Below, piece by piece: positions 40,257 through 49,638 of a stretch of 64,000 bases of DNA. The DNA is taken from assembly GCA_017439985.1 (NCBI GenBank), contig JAFSIC010000049.1, positions 19,377-83,376 of the forward strand. Reading direction: 5' to 3'. Both the position numbers and the translations under genes were made by a program. Numbering within the stretch: the first letter of the stretch is position 1; the number at the start of each line of letters is the position of its first letter. Source of the DNA: Oscillospiraceae bacterium (lineage in GTDB: Bacteria; Bacillota; Clostridia; Oscillospirales; Ruminococcaceae). Below the pieces are notes generated by a model. It made no database searches. It worked only from the letters and a program-made list of their open reading frames with translations, and was not told the origin of the DNA.

Positions 40257-41405
40257 ATGTCTGAAAAAACAAAAGCTCTTGAAACCGCCATCGCCCAGAT
40301 CGAAAAACAGTTCGGTAAGGGCGCTGTTATGAAACTGGGCCAGACCACAGCCCTCAATGTGGAAGCGATTCCAACCGGCTCTCTGTCTCTGGACATTGCG
40401 CTGGGTATCGGCGGTGTGCCGAGAGGCCGTATCGTTGAGATCTATGGCCCTGAAAGCTCCGGTAAAACCACCGTTGCTCTCCATGTTGTAGCCGAAGCTC
40501 AGAAAGCCGGCGGTGAAGCTGTCTTCATCGACGTAGAGCACGCTCTCGACCCTGTTTATGCACAGGCTCTGGGCGTGGACATCGACTCTCTGCTGGTTTC
40601 CCAGCCGGATACCGGCGAGCAGGCTCTGGAGATCTGCGACGCGTTGGTTCGTTCCAATGCCGTTGACGTTGTGGTTGTGGACTCTGTTGCAGCCATGACC
40701 ACCAAAGCCGAAATCGAAGGCGAAATGGGCGATACCTTCGTAGGTCTGCAGGCTCGTCTGATGTCTCAGGCTCTGCGTAAGCTGACCGGTGCCATCTCCA
40801 AATCCAACTGCTGCGTCATCTTCATCAACCAGCTGCGTGAAAAGATCGGCGTGATGTACGGCAACCCGGAAACCACTCCTGGCGGCCGCGCACTGAAATT
40901 CTACTCTTCCGTCCGTCTGGATGTGCGCAAAAAAGACGTCATTAAAGTCGGCTCCGAGAACGTGGGCAACCTTGTCCGCGTGAAAGTTGTGAAAAACAAA
41001 GTAGCTCCTCCATTCCGTGAAGCAGAATTTGAAATCATCTATGGCGAGGGCATCTCCCGCGACGGCGAGATCGTGGACCTGGCAACCAGACTGGACATTC
41101 TGCAGAAGAGCGGTTCCTGGTACAGCTACAACGGCCAGCGCATCGGTCAGGGTCGTGACAAAGTAAAACAGGTGCTACGAGACAACCCTGCGATGGCAGA
41201 GGAGATCGCGAAGAAGGTTATGGAGCAGAAGGATACCCTCCTCGGCTCTCATAAACCAACTCCAAAAGCGCTGGGCAAAGCCAATGCCGAGGTTCCTGAA
41301 ATGCCGGAGGCTCCTGCACAGGAGCAGCTGACTCTGGAAACTCCTGCCGAAGCTCCTGCGAAACGCAGCAGCAAAATGATCGACATCGAGGCTGACGATA
41401 AATAA
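40257..41405 (+). CDS. recA: Recombinase RecA
   Basis: A 382-residue DNA strand-exchange ATPase central to recombination and SOS induction. Walker A is GPESSGKTT, Walker [11 protein letters not shown], loop L1 EIEGEMGD, loop L2 region [22 protein letters not shown]. The motif after Walker B reads [11 protein letters not shown] where most RecA proteins have AALxPKAEIEG. The C-terminal 55 residues are a Pro/Glu-rich acidic tail. ATG at 40257 follows GGAGG. It overlaps recX by TAATG. Confidence 0.97.
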   Translation: MSEKTKALETAIAQIEKQFGKGAVMKLGQTTALNVEAIPTGSLSLDIALGIGGVPRGRIVEIYGPESSGKTTVALHVVAEAQKAGGEAVFIDVEHALDPVYAQALGVDIDSLLVSQPDTGEQALEICDALVRSNAVDVVVVDSVAAMTTKAEIEGEMGDTFVGLQARLMSQALRKLTGAISKSNCCVIFINQLREKIGVMYGNPETTPGGRALKFYSSVRLDVRKKDVIKVGSENVGNLVRVKVVKNKVAPPFREAEFEIIYGEGISRDGEIVDLATRLDILQKSGSWYSYNGQRIGQGRDKVKQVLRDNPAMAEEIAKKVMEQKDTLLGSHKPTPKALGKANAEVPEMPEAPAQEQLTLETPAEAPAKRSSKMIDIEADDK

Positions 41406-42028
41406 TGCCTGTCTTAACGAAAATCACGCCGACGAAGCAGGGCAGGCTCGCCCTCTTCTTCGACGAGGAATTTGCCTTTTCCGTTGACTTGGAAACGCTC
41501 GCCCAATTCGGGCTGCAGAAGGATATGGAGCTGACGGAGGAGGAACTGGATGAACTGATGGAACAGACCCAGTACAAAAAGGCGAAGGATCGAGCCTTCC
41601 GTCTGCTGGGTTATAAATCCTACACACGCCATCTGCTGAAGCAGCGTCTCTTGCAGGAGGATTTCCCGCAGGAGATCGTGCTGGATGTGCTGGACAGGCT
41701 GGAGGAGCTGGGGCTCATCGACGATCTGGACTACGCTCGCCGCTGCGCCGCCGATCTGCTTCATCTGAAGCAGTATTCTCTCAGCCGTGTGCGGCAGGAG
41801 CTGCGCCATCGGGGCGTGGAAGACGCGGACATTGAGGAGGCTCTCATGGACGTGGACAACGACCCGCAGGAGCAGATCCATCAGATTATCAACAAAAAAT
41901 ACCGCACAGCCCTCTCTGATGAAAAGGGTCGCCGCCGTGCCGTCAACGGTCTGCAGCGGCTGGGCTACTCATACAGCCAGATCAGGCAGGTGCTGAGGGA
42001 CTATGAAATCGAAATCAACGAAGACTAA
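41405..42028 (+). CDS. recX: Regulatory protein RecX
   Basis: A 207-residue helical protein that binds inside RecA filaments and limits their activity. The three-helix repeats are seen in KAKDRAFRLLGYKSYTRHLLKQRL, DVLDRLEELGLIDDLDYARRCA and RVRQELRHRGVEDADIEEAL. Its ATG shares a base with the recA stop (TAATG), so dosage is tied to RecA. Confidence 0.92.
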   Translation: MPVLTKITPTKQGRLALFFDEEFAFSVDLETLAQFGLQKDMELTEEELDELMEQTQYKKAKDRAFRLLGYKSYTRHLLKQRLLQEDFPQEIVLDVLDRLEELGLIDDLDYARRCAADLLHLKQYSLSRVRQELRHRGVEDADIEEALMDVDNDPQEQIHQIINKKYRTALSDEKGRRRAVNGLQRLGYSYSQIRQVLRDYEIEINED

Positions 42029-42047
42029 CAATACAAAGGGGAAAACT

Positions 42048-43400
42048 ATGGCAATCAAAGTAGGTATGGTGTCACTGGGCTGTTCCAAGAACCAGGTGGA
42101 TGCCGAGCGTCTGCTGGCGCTGATCGTCCATGATGGCTTTGAGATCTGCGCCGATCCGGCGGAGTGCGACGTGGTCATCATCAACACCTGCGGCTTCATT
42201 GAAGACGCCAAACGAGAATCCATCGAAAGCATTCTGGAATTCTGTGAAATGAAACGCAGCGGTCAGGTGAAAGTGATCGTTGTCACCGGCTGTCTGGCGG
42301 AGCGCTACCGCGACGAGCTGGTACGAGAGATCCCGGAAGCTGACGTTGTGCTGGGCATCGGCCGCAACTTCGACATCGCAAACGCTGTCCGCCGTGCGCT
42401 CAATGGCGAAAAAGTGGCAGAATACGGCGAAAAAGAGGATCTTGCTCTGGGCGGCGACCGCGTGCTGACCACACCAAACTATTCCGTTTATCTGAAAATT
42501 GCAGAAGGCTGCGACAACCGCTGCACCTTCTGTGCCATTCCGCTGATCCGCGGCGGCTTCCGCAGCCGTCCGATGGAGGAAGTCATCGAGGAAGCAAAAG
42601 AACTGGCTGCCAACGGCGCCAAAGAGCTGAACCTCATCGCACAGGACACCACCCGCTACGGTCTGGATCTCTACGGCGAGCTGAAACTGGCAGAGCTGCT
42701 TCGTGAGCTCTGCAAAATCGACGGTCTCCACTGGATCCGTGTGCTCTACGGCTATCCGGAGCGCGTCACCGACGAGCTGCTGGAAGTGATGGCAAGCGAG
42801 CCGAAGATCGTGAAATACATCGACCTGCCTCTGCAGCATGCCAACGGTCGTGTGCTGAAAGCCATGAACCGTCCGGGCGACCATGCTTCTCTGACTGAAA
42901 AAATGAACCACATCCGCGAGATGGTTCCGGGCATCGCCCTGAGAACCACCCTCATCGCCGGCTTCCCTGGTGAGACCGAGGAAGAATTCAACGAGATGTG
43001 CGAATTCGTGCAGGAAATGCGCTTTGAGCGTCTGGGCTGCTTCGCGTACTCCGCAGAAGAGGACACCATCGCCGGCGAAATGGACTGCCAGCTGGACGAA
43101 GAAACCAAGCATCACCGTGCTGAGATCGTCATGGAACAGCAGATGGACATCGCCTTCCAGATCGGTGAATCCCTCATCGGTGAAGTCATCGAAGTGCTGG
43201 TGGAGGACTACGACTATGACCGTCTGATGTACGTTGGACGCAGCGCCATGGACGCTCCTGATATCGACACCAAAACCATGTTTACTGCGGCAAGAGAGCT
43301 TCACGCCGGCGACTTCGTACAGGTGGAAATTCTCGACTCCGAGGGCTACGACCTGATCGGCCGCGAATATGAGGAACTGGAGGCGGAAGATGATGAGTAA
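42048..43400 (+). CDS. rimO: Ribosomal protein uS12 methylthiotransferase RimO
   Basis: A 450-residue radical SAM methylthiotransferase that modifies Asp88 of ribosomal protein S12. The UPF0004 domain holds SLGCSKNQVD, NTCGFI and TGCLAERY cysteines; the radical SAM motif is CDNRCTFCAIP; the C-terminal TRAM domain covers about 380-445. Sequence IRGGFRSRP favours RimO over MiaB. AAAGGGG precedes the ATG. Confidence 0.95.
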   Translation: MAIKVGMVSLGCSKNQVDAERLLALIVHDGFEICADPAECDVVIINTCGFIEDAKRESIESILEFCEMKRSGQVKVIVVTGCLAERYRDELVREIPEADVVLGIGRNFDIANAVRRALNGEKVAEYGEKEDLALGGDRVLTTPNYSVYLKIAEGCDNRCTFCAIPLIRGGFRSRPMEEVIEEAKELAANGAKELNLIAQDTTRYGLDLYGELKLAELLRELCKIDGLHWIRVLYGYPERVTDELLEVMASEPKIVKYIDLPLQHANGRVLKAMNRPGDHASLTEKMNHIREMVPGIALRTTLIAGFPGETEEEFNEMCEFVQEMRFERLGCFAYSAEEDTIAGEMDCQLDEETKHHRAEIVMEQQMDIAFQIGESLIGEVIEVLVEDYDYDRLMYVGRSAMDAPDIDTKTMFTAARELHAGDFVQVEILDSEGYDLIGREYEELEAEDDE

Positions 43401-43968
43401 TCAGAAAAAAATCGACCCGAACCTGCCAAACAAGCTGACCATTCTGCGCATTCTGATGATTCCGCTGTTCGTGCTCTTCTTCGAGCTGAGCAGCATGAAT
43501 ATGAACTACTTCTGGGCCTTCGTGATGTTCGCTGTGGCTTCCTTCACTGACCTGCTGGACGGCAAAATCGCCAGAAAATACAATCTGGTGTCCGACTTCG
43601 GCAAACTGATGGATCCGCTGGCAGACAAAGTGCTGGTCACCGCCGCACTGGTTTGCTTTGTTGCTGACCCTGCCGCTCTGACTCCAAGCTGGGTAGTCAT
43701 CACCATTCTGGCGAGAGAATTCCTGGTGACCAGCCTGCGCCTGCTGGCAGCAGCAAAGGGCGTTGTCCTTGCTGCAGACAAGTGGGGCAAGTACAAAACC
43801 GCCACCACTATGGTTTGGATCTGCTGGAACCTGCTGATCATGGAGTTCGCTCTGCTGGGCAACATCGGTATCACTCTGCACTATGTGCTGATGTACCTGT
43901 CCCTGTTCTTCACCGTGTACAGCGGCGCCAACTATGTCATTAAGAACAAGCATATGTTCAAGAATTAA
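43390..43968 (+). CDS. pgsA: CDP-diacylglycerol--glycerol-3-phosphate 3-phosphatidyltransferase
   Basis: A 192-residue membrane enzyme that makes phosphatidylglycerol phosphate. The CDP-alcohol phosphatidyltransferase motif is complete: DLLDGKIARKYNLVSDFGKLMDPLADK (two DGxxAR/GxxxDxxxD halves). About five membrane segments. The start lies within the end of rimO (ATGATGAGTAA), so translation is coupled. Confidence 0.93.
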   Translation: MMSNQKKIDPNLPNKLTILRILMIPLFVLFFELSSMNMNYFWAFVMFAVASFTDLLDGKIARKYNLVSDFGKLMDPLADKVLVTAALVCFVADPAALTPSWVVITILAREFLVTSLRLLAAAKGVVLAADKWGKYKTATTMVWICWNLLIMEFALLGNIGITLHYVLMYLSLFFTVYSGANYVIKNKHMFKN

Positions 43969-43969
43969 C

Positions 43970-43998
43970 TTGCAATTTTGCCGCTTTTATGCTATGCT
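43970..43998 (+). promoter_or_regulatory. cysS promoter
   Basis: TTGCAA and TATGCT, 17-base spacer, right after pgsA. Confidence 0.75.
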
Positions 43999-44004
43999 GA
44001 TTCC

Positions 44005-44258
44005 GTAATAAAGGAAATGCAACAACGCAGGGAGAGTAACGGTAACACTGCTGCTCAGAGAGAGGACGCGATACGCTGTGAGCGTCTTTGCAGAAAGCCA
44101 CCGCCAAGTGCACCTGCCAGCAGAAACGGGGAACCGGCGAAAGCCACAGTATCCGTTTCCGTACACCGGCGTTAACGGTCTCAAGCGATAAATAAGAGTG
44201 GAACCGCGAGCAAAACCCCGCCTCTTGTGCCCCAAGGCACAGGAGGCGTTTTATTTTT
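44005..44258 (+). promoter_or_regulatory. T-box leader, cysS (specifier TGC)
   Basis: T-box AGAGTGGAACCGCG at 44195-44208; terminator GCCTCTTGTGCC-CCAA-GGCACAGGAGGC then TTTTATTTTT (44221-44258); stem I element CAGAGAG near 44056; candidate specifier TGC (Cys) at 44089-44091. Confidence 0.9.
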
Positions 44259-44275
44259 GATTGGAGGACAACATT

Positions 44276-45697
44276 ATGTATTTGTACAACTCTGCCACCC
44301 GTAAAAAGGAACTCTTTGTTCCGAACAATCCTGACATTGTCAAAATGTACACCTGCGGCCCGACCGTATATCACTATGCCCACATCGGCAACCTGCGCTC
44401 CTACATCATGGAGGACGTACTGGAAAAATCCCTGCGCTACGTTGGCTATAACGTAAAACGCGTTATGAACATCACCGACGTTGGCCATCTGGCATCCGAC
44501 GCTGATACCGGCGAAGACAAAATGCTCAAAGGCGCAAAACGCGAGAACAAAACCGTTATGGACATCGCGAAATTCTACACCGATGCCTTCTTCGCAGACT
44601 GCGACAAGCTGAACATCAAACGCCCTGAGGTCGTAGAACCTGCAACCAACTGCATCAGCGAGTACATCCACATGGTGGAAACTCTGATCGCAAAAGGCTC
44701 CGCTTATGTTGCAGGCGGCAACGTATACTTCGACACCTCCACACTGGAGAAATACTATGTATTCAACGACCACGACGAGGAAGACCTTGCTGTCGGCGTT
44801 CGTGAGGGCGTAGAAGAAGACACTAATAAAAAGAATAAAAACGACTTCGTACTTTGGTTCACCAAATCCAAATTTGAAGATCAGGCGCTGAAATGGGATT
44901 CCCCATGGGGCGTTGGCTATCCAGGCTGGCACATTGAATGCTCCTGCATTTCCATGAAACATCTGGGCGAGGATCTGGACATCCACGCAGGCGGCATCGA
45001 CAATGCCTTCCCACACCACACCAACGAGATCGCGCAGTCCGAGAGCTATCTGGGCCACAAATGGTGCAACTATTGGTTCCACGTGCACCATCTGAACACC
45101 GACAGCGGTAAAATGTCCAAATCCAAGGGCGAATTCCTGACCGTATCCCTGCTGGAAGAAAAGGGCTACGACCCTATGGTTTACCGTATGTTCTGCCTGC
45201 AGAGCCACTACCGCCGCAATCTGGTCTTCTCCTGGGAGAACCTGGACAACGCAGTAGCAGCTTATGACAAGCTGATCGCGAAGATCGCCACCTTCAAAAA
45301 CGAGGGCGACATCGACGAAGCAGCTCTGGCACAGCTGAAAGAGCGCTTCACCAAAGCTCTCGAAGCAGACCTGAACACCTCTCTGGCGGTGACTGCTGTG
45401 TACGATGTTCTGAAAGCAAAATGCAATGATGCCACCAAACTGGCAGCGCTGGCTGACTTCGACAAAGTTCTCTCCCTGAACCTCATCGAAGCTGCTGACA
45501 AACTGCGCAAAAAACAGGAAGCAGAAGAAGCAGCACAGGAGCACGATCCATACATCGAAGACATGATCGCACAGCGTCAGGCTGCGAAGAAAAACAAAGA
45601 CTTCGCATTGGCTGACAAGATTCGTGACGATCTGAAGGCACAGGGCATCACCCTCATCGACACCCCACAGGGCGTGAAATGGAAAAGAGAGCAGTAA
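44276..45697 (+). CDS. cysS: Cysteine--tRNA ligase
   Basis: A 473-residue class I synthetase. The HIGH motif is PTVYHYAHIGN, with zinc ligands in MYTCGPT, ECSC and the HHTNE region; the KMSKS motif is GKMSKSKGEF. The C-terminal DALR and anticodon domain ends the protein. ATG at 44276 follows GGAGG. Controlled by the T-box leader. Confidence 0.96.
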   Translation: MYLYNSATRKKELFVPNNPDIVKMYTCGPTVYHYAHIGNLRSYIMEDVLEKSLRYVGYNVKRVMNITDVGHLASDADTGEDKMLKGAKRENKTVMDIAKFYTDAFFADCDKLNIKRPEVVEPATNCISEYIHMVETLIAKGSAYVAGGNVYFDTSTLEKYYVFNDHDEEDLAVGVREGVEEDTNKKNKNDFVLWFTKSKFEDQALKWDSPWGVGYPGWHIECSCISMKHLGEDLDIHAGGIDNAFPHHTNEIAQSESYLGHKWCNYWFHVHHLNTDSGKMSKSKGEFLTVSLLEEKGYDPMVYRMFCLQSHYRRNLVFSWENLDNAVAAYDKLIAKIATFKNEGDIDEAALAQLKERFTKALEADLNTSLAVTAVYDVLKAKCNDATKLAALADFDKVLSLNLIEAADKLRKKQEAEEAAQEHDPYIEDMIAQRQAAKKNKDFALADKIRDDLKAQGITLIDTPQGVKWKREQ

Positions 45698-45708
45698 GCT
45701 CTGATTGT

Positions 45709-45736
45709 AAAACCCGCCGCAAGGCGGGTTTTTTTC
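45709..45736 (+). terminator. Terminator after cysS
   Basis: AAACCCGCC-GCAA-GGCGGGTTTTTTT. Confidence 0.92.
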
Positions 45737-45844
45737 ATGTCAGAACCTTGAACTTTTTGTAAAGTACCTTTTCTTTCGCAAAAATCGTGGTATAATGGCT
45801 TTAACAATCGTTACAATCCATGTTTCATGGAGGGAGGAATCCGA

Positions 45845-46723
45845 ATGAAAGTTCGTAAAGCTGTCATTCCGGCCGCAGGTTTGGGCACCCGCGTTCTGCC
45901 GGCATCCAAAGCCATGCCAAAGGAAATGCTGCCAATCGTGGACAAGCCGGCCATTCAGTATATTGTAGAGGAAGCCGTAGCCAGCGGCATCACCGACATT
46001 CTCATTATCACCAGCCGTGGCAAAACCACCGTGGAGGACCACTTTGACCGCGCTCCTGAGCTGGAGGCAAGACTCCTTGCCAGCGGCAAGCAGGCTGTCC
46101 ATGATGAGATCGTGGGCATCTCCAAGCTGGCGAACATCACCTACATCCGCCAGAAAGAGACCAAAGGTCTGGGTCATGCAGTGCTCTGTGCGAAAACCTT
46201 TGTTGGCGACGAGCCTTTTGCGGTACTTTACGGCGATGATGTCATCATCGGCGGCGAGAAGCCTGCCTGCAAAGAGCTCTGCGAAGCCTATGAAAAATAC
46301 GGCAAGGGCGTTGCCGGTATCAAACCGGTACCGATGGATCAGATCAGCAAATACTGCAGCCTGAAAGTAGAGGACATGGGCGACGAGCAGGGCATTCTCA
46401 AAGTCACCGACATGGTGGAGAAGCCGATGCCAACACAGGTCATGTCCAATTACTCCATTCTGGGTCGTGTGGTACTGCCTCCGGAAATCTTCCCGATTCT
46501 GGAGAAAACCGCACCGGGCGCCAACGGTGAGATCCAGCTGACCGACGCCATGAAAGTGCTGGCACAGACCGAAGGCATGGTTGGTCGTCAGTTCAGCGGT
46601 GACCGCTATGACATGGGCAATAAATTCGGCATCCTGCAGGCCATCGTGCGGGTCGCACTGGAGCATCCCGAGGTCAAAGACCAGTTTCGTGACTACCTGA
46701 AGCAGGTAGCGGCAGAGCTGTAA
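45845..46723 (+). CDS. galU: UTP--glucose-1-phosphate uridylyltransferase
   Basis: A 292-residue nucleotidyltransferase that makes UDP-glucose. The N-terminal signature is KAVIPAAGLGTRVLPASKAMPKEMLPIVDKP; the sugar-binding region has GLGHAVLCAK and VLYGDDVI. GGAGGG precedes the ATG. UDP-glucose feeds wall and lipid glycosylation and the Leloir pathway together with galT at the window end. The PAP2 gene follows by 28 bases. Confidence 0.94.
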   Translation: MKVRKAVIPAAGLGTRVLPASKAMPKEMLPIVDKPAIQYIVEEAVASGITDILIITSRGKTTVEDHFDRAPELEARLLASGKQAVHDEIVGISKLANITYIRQKETKGLGHAVLCAKTFVGDEPFAVLYGDDVIIGGEKPACKELCEAYEKYGKGVAGIKPVPMDQISKYCSLKVEDMGDEQGILKVTDMVEKPMPTQVMSNYSILGRVVLPPEIFPILEKTAPGANGEIQLTDAMKVLAQTEGMVGRQFSGDRYDMGNKFGILQAIVRVALEHPEVKDQFRDYLKQVAAEL

Positions 46724-46751
46724 GCTCTTCTGTGAGTAAGAGGTTTTGAGT

Positions 46752-47420
46752 ATGAAAGAGAAGATCATTACATGGGTCAAAGCCAACCCTCATTTCTGGG
46801 CTTTGTCCTACTTTATCGTGTATGTTATCTGGTTCTTTTCCCTGGAGTTTTTCGCCGAGCCGAAATATTGGATCACCTGCCCGCTGGATGACTACATCCC
46901 GTTCAATGAGTATTTCATCGTTCCATACGGACTGTGGTTCCCATATTTTCTGGGTGGACTGGCCTACTTTATGTTCAAAAACAGGGAGCTGTTCCTGAAG
47001 CTCTGCTTTGTTATGTTCACAGGTATGACCATCTGCCTGACGATTTACAGCTTCTGGCCCAACGCCATCGATCTGCGGCAGGACATCACAGGGAATAACC
47101 TGTTCTGCCAGCTGGCAGGTTTCATTCGCGCGGTGGATACGCCGACCAATGTCTGCCCGTCCATTCATGTGTCCAGCACCGTGGCTGTTCACTGGGCAGT
47201 CTGCCGCTATCGAGGCTTCAAGCACCCTGCCCTGATCAAAACAGCCTCCTTGCTGCTGGCGCTTTCCATCTGCGCATCTACGGTCTTTCTCAAGCAGCAT
47301 TCCATCGTGGATGTGTTCTGTGGCGTCGCATTGACCGCCGTTCTGTTGCTTCTTCTTAGAATTTACGAGAAGACTGCCGCCCGCCACTTGAACCATCGTG
47401 CAAGCTGTGATAAACTGTAA
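46752..47420 (+). CDS. PAP2-family membrane phosphatase/phosphotransferase
   Basis: A 222-residue membrane protein with six segments. The PAP2 catalytic motifs are CPSIHVSSTVAVHW (PSxH) and FLKQHSIVDVFCGVAL (H-x-x-x-D); the KXXXXXXRP motif is not clear, as in the inositol-phosphoceramide synthase-like subgroup. It probably acts on a lipid phosphate. The ATG at 46752 lies just after GAGGTTTTGAGT. The pyrE promoter is inside its last codons. Confidence 0.82.
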   Translation: MKEKIITWVKANPHFWALSYFIVYVIWFFSLEFFAEPKYWITCPLDDYIPFNEYFIVPYGLWFPYFLGGLAYFMFKNRELFLKLCFVMFTGMTICLTIYSFWPNAIDLRQDITGNNLFCQLAGFIRAVDTPTNVCPSIHVSSTVAVHWAVCRYRGFKHPALIKTASLLLALSICASTVFLKQHSIVDVFCGVALTAVLLLLLRIYEKTAARHLNHRASCDKL

Positions 47421-47426
47421 GTGTGA
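47398..47426 (+). promoter_or_regulatory. pyrE promoter
   Basis: TTGAAC and TAAACT, 17-base spacer, overlapping the end of the PAP2 gene. Confidence 0.65.
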
Positions 47427-47476
47427 ACTCGCGTTCTGCGAGAAAAATACAAGAAAATGAAGGGTGTGTTTTTCCC

Positions 47477-48139
47477 ATGCTGACCAATGCGAAAAAAGAA
47501 TTTATTGAATTTATGATGAGTGCTGACGTGCTCCGCTTCGGCGAATTCAAAACCAAAAGCGGCCGTCTCTCCCCATACTTTGTAAACACCGGTAACTACC
47601 GCACCGGCGAACAGATCTCCAAACTGGGCGAATTCTACGCTGCCTGCATCAAAGAAACTCTGGGCGAAGACTTCGACGCAATGTTCGGTCCTGCATACAA
47701 AGGCATTCCGCTGGTAACCTCCGCTGCAGGCGCACTGGCAAGAGAATACGGCATCAACAAACCATACTTCTTCAACCGTAAAGAAGCAAAAGACCACGGC
47801 GAAGGCGGCTCTCTGGTTGGTTACCAGCCAAAAGACGGCGACCGCGTGATCATCATTGAAGACGTTATCACCGCTGGTACCGCAGTTCGTGAAACCGTTC
47901 CAGTACTGAAAGCTGCTGCAGAAGTTGGCGTTACCGATATGTTCATCTCCGTAAACCGCTGCGAAGTTGGCCAGAACCCAGGCAAAACCGCAGTTATGGA
48001 AGTAAAAGATGAATTCGGCATCACCGTTCATGCAATCGTTACCGCAGAAGACATCCATGAATACCTCCAGGGCAAACCGGAATATGAAAACGTTCTGAAG
48101 CTGATGGAAGACTACATGGCTAAATACTGTGTTTTCTAA
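47477..48139 (+). CDS. pyrE: Orotate phosphoribosyltransferase
   Basis: A 220-residue enzyme that turns orotate and PRPP into OMP in pyrimidine synthesis. The PRPP motif is VIIIEDVITAGTAVRE; FGPAYKGIPL and NRKEAKDHGEGG are the other conserved loops. It is not next to other pyr genes. Codon use is strongly biased (high expression). A dispersed palindrome begins at the base after the stop codon. Confidence 0.95.
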   Translation: MLTNAKKEFIEFMMSADVLRFGEFKTKSGRLSPYFVNTGNYRTGEQISKLGEFYAACIKETLGEDFDAMFGPAYKGIPLVTSAAGALAREYGINKPYFFNRKEAKDHGEGGSLVGYQPKDGDRVIIIEDVITAGTAVRETVPVLKAAAEVGVTDMFISVNRCEVGQNPGKTAVMEVKDEFGITVHAIVTAEDIHEYLQGKPEYENVLKLMEDYMAKYCVF

Positions 48140-48167
48140 GCGGACCGAGTCCGCAGTCTGTTTCGCG
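48140..48167. repeat. Dispersed palindromic repeat at the pyrE stop
   Basis: GCGGACCGAGTCCGC followed by AGTCTGTTTCGCG. It differs by one base from the inverted copy at 8965-8992 and is related to 34106-34133. Confidence 0.75.
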
Positions 48168-48220
48168 TCCGAATTTCTCTAACATTGAAACTTAGCGCCG
48201 CGAAAGAAAACAGCATACGA

Positions 48221-48249
48221 AAAGCCACCTCGTAAGAGGTGGCTTTTTC
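48221..48249. terminator. Bidirectional terminator
   Basis: AAAGCCACCTC-GTAA-GAGGTGGCTTTTT between convergent pyrE and flavoprotein genes. Confidence 0.9.
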
Positions 48250-49515
48250 TTATCTCTTTTTCTTTTTTGGAGAGGCTTTGGCAGGCTTTTTCGGCGCAGA
48301 TTTCCGCAGAGCTGCCGCGGATTTTCCCGCCAGAATCGCCGAACCGAAGGCCCAGTGCAGGTTATAGCCGCCGCAGAAACCGGCGCAGTCAGTCGTTTCG
48401 CCGACGAAGTACAGACCTTCGCAGCCCCGCAGCTGGAAATCATCCTCAAGCTGACTCAGAGCAATGCCGCCGCCGGTGGTCTGAGCATTTTTCCAGTCGG
48501 TAGGGGAGAGCTCCGTGAAGCGCCAGTGCTTGAAGCTGTGAGCCAGTTTTCCCCAGTCTTCCCGACTCAGTGTGGAAAGCTTTCGCTCATCTTTGCCGAG
48601 ATTCGCCGCTTTCCAGACAGCCAGACCAACCCGATGATGTACCAGACCCGTCATCAGCCCGTACACATCGGCGTCAGCGAAGAGCTTGCCTTTTTCCATG
48701 AGAGCGCCACAGAGTTCCTCCTTGCTCCACTGTGGGAAGAGGTCAAGAACGATGCTCGCCTGCTTCACGCGCTTGAGGAAGCCCGACAGCTGGAACACCG
48801 CGATGCCGGAAATTCCATAATCGGTGAACTGGATCTCGCCGTTTTCTTTATGAATCAGACGCTCTCCATCGTACAAAGAAGCGTCGCCTTTGACGCGGAT
48901 ACCAGACAGACCGCTGATCTGCTTTTTGTTACAGTTGAGGGGAACCAGACAAGGGTAGAGAGGCTGAATGTTACAGCCGCAGACCTGCGCCAGGTCCAGC
49001 GCGAAGCCATCGGTGCCGAACTGAGGCCCCGCCTTACCTCCCAGTGCGCAGATGACAGCATCGGCGTAGAGCCATTGACCGTCGGCACAGACCACATAGC
49101 CCCGACCTTTGCGGTCGATGTCGCTGACCGCGCAGTCGCAGCGAACTTCCACGCCGCTGCGTTCCAGCCAGTGGAGCAGCAGATTCAGCACATCGCCCGC
49201 CTGATTGGAGTAAGGGTACACGCGGCCCATCTCGTCCTCGCGGCAGAGGAGCCCGTGGGCCTTGAACCAGTCCAGAGGTCTGCCCATGGCAGTCAGCAGA
49301 CGCTTTACGCCCTCCTTGTCGGAGGAGAAAAAGCAGTCGGGAGAGATATGAGCGTTGTCCAGATTACAGCGTCCGTTGCCGGTGGCAAGGAGCTTTTTGC
49401 CGATGCGTGGGTTTTTCTCCAGCAGGAGCACATGAGCCTGCTGGTCGGCTTCTGCCGCCGCCACAGCCGCCACGATGCCTGCCGCACCGCCGCCCAGTAC
49501 AAGAATTTCTTTCAC
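48250..49515 (-). CDS. BaiN/HI0933-family NAD(P)/FAD-dependent oxidoreductase
   Basis: A 421-residue flavoprotein. The N-terminal Rossmann motif is VLGGGAAGIVAAVAAAE, followed by KNPRIGKKLLATGNGRCNLDN, the HI0933 signature, and near the end GLYFVGETTDCAGFCGGYNLHWAFGSAILAG. BaiN members reduce enone bonds of bile acids in some gut bacteria, but most act on unknown substrates. The last 16 residues are Lys/Ala/Pro-rich (SAPKKPAKASPKKKKR). GTG at 49515 is the best start, 10 bases after AAAGGA. Confidence 0.88.
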   Translation of the reverse strand: MKEILVLGGGAAGIVAAVAAAEADQQAHVLLLEKNPRIGKKLLATGNGRCNLDNAHISPDCFFSSDKEGVKRLLTAMGRPLDWFKAHGLLCREDEMGRVYPYSNQAGDVLNLLLHWLERSGVEVRCDCAVSDIDRKGRGYVVCADGQWLYADAVICALGGKAGPQFGTDGFALDLAQVCGCNIQPLYPCLVPLNCNKKQISGLSGIRVKGDASLYDGERLIHKENGEIQFTDYGISGIAVFQLSGFLKRVKQASIVLDLFPQWSKEELCGALMEKGKLFADADVYGLMTGLVHHRVGLAVWKAANLGKDERKLSTLSREDWGKLAHSFKHWRFTELSPTDWKNAQTTGGGIALSQLEDDFQLRGCEGLYFVGETTDCAGFCGGYNLHWAFGSAILAGKSAAALRKSAPKKPAKASPKKKKR

Positions 49516-49638
49516 ATTGCCACCGTCCTTTGACACATTGATAGCCCTATTGTAGCACAAAAGCGGCGGAAAGGAAAGGCTGGCGTTTTACGAGGAAATG
49601 GGGTATGATTAAGAAAAGCACGAGAAGGAGAGATTTTG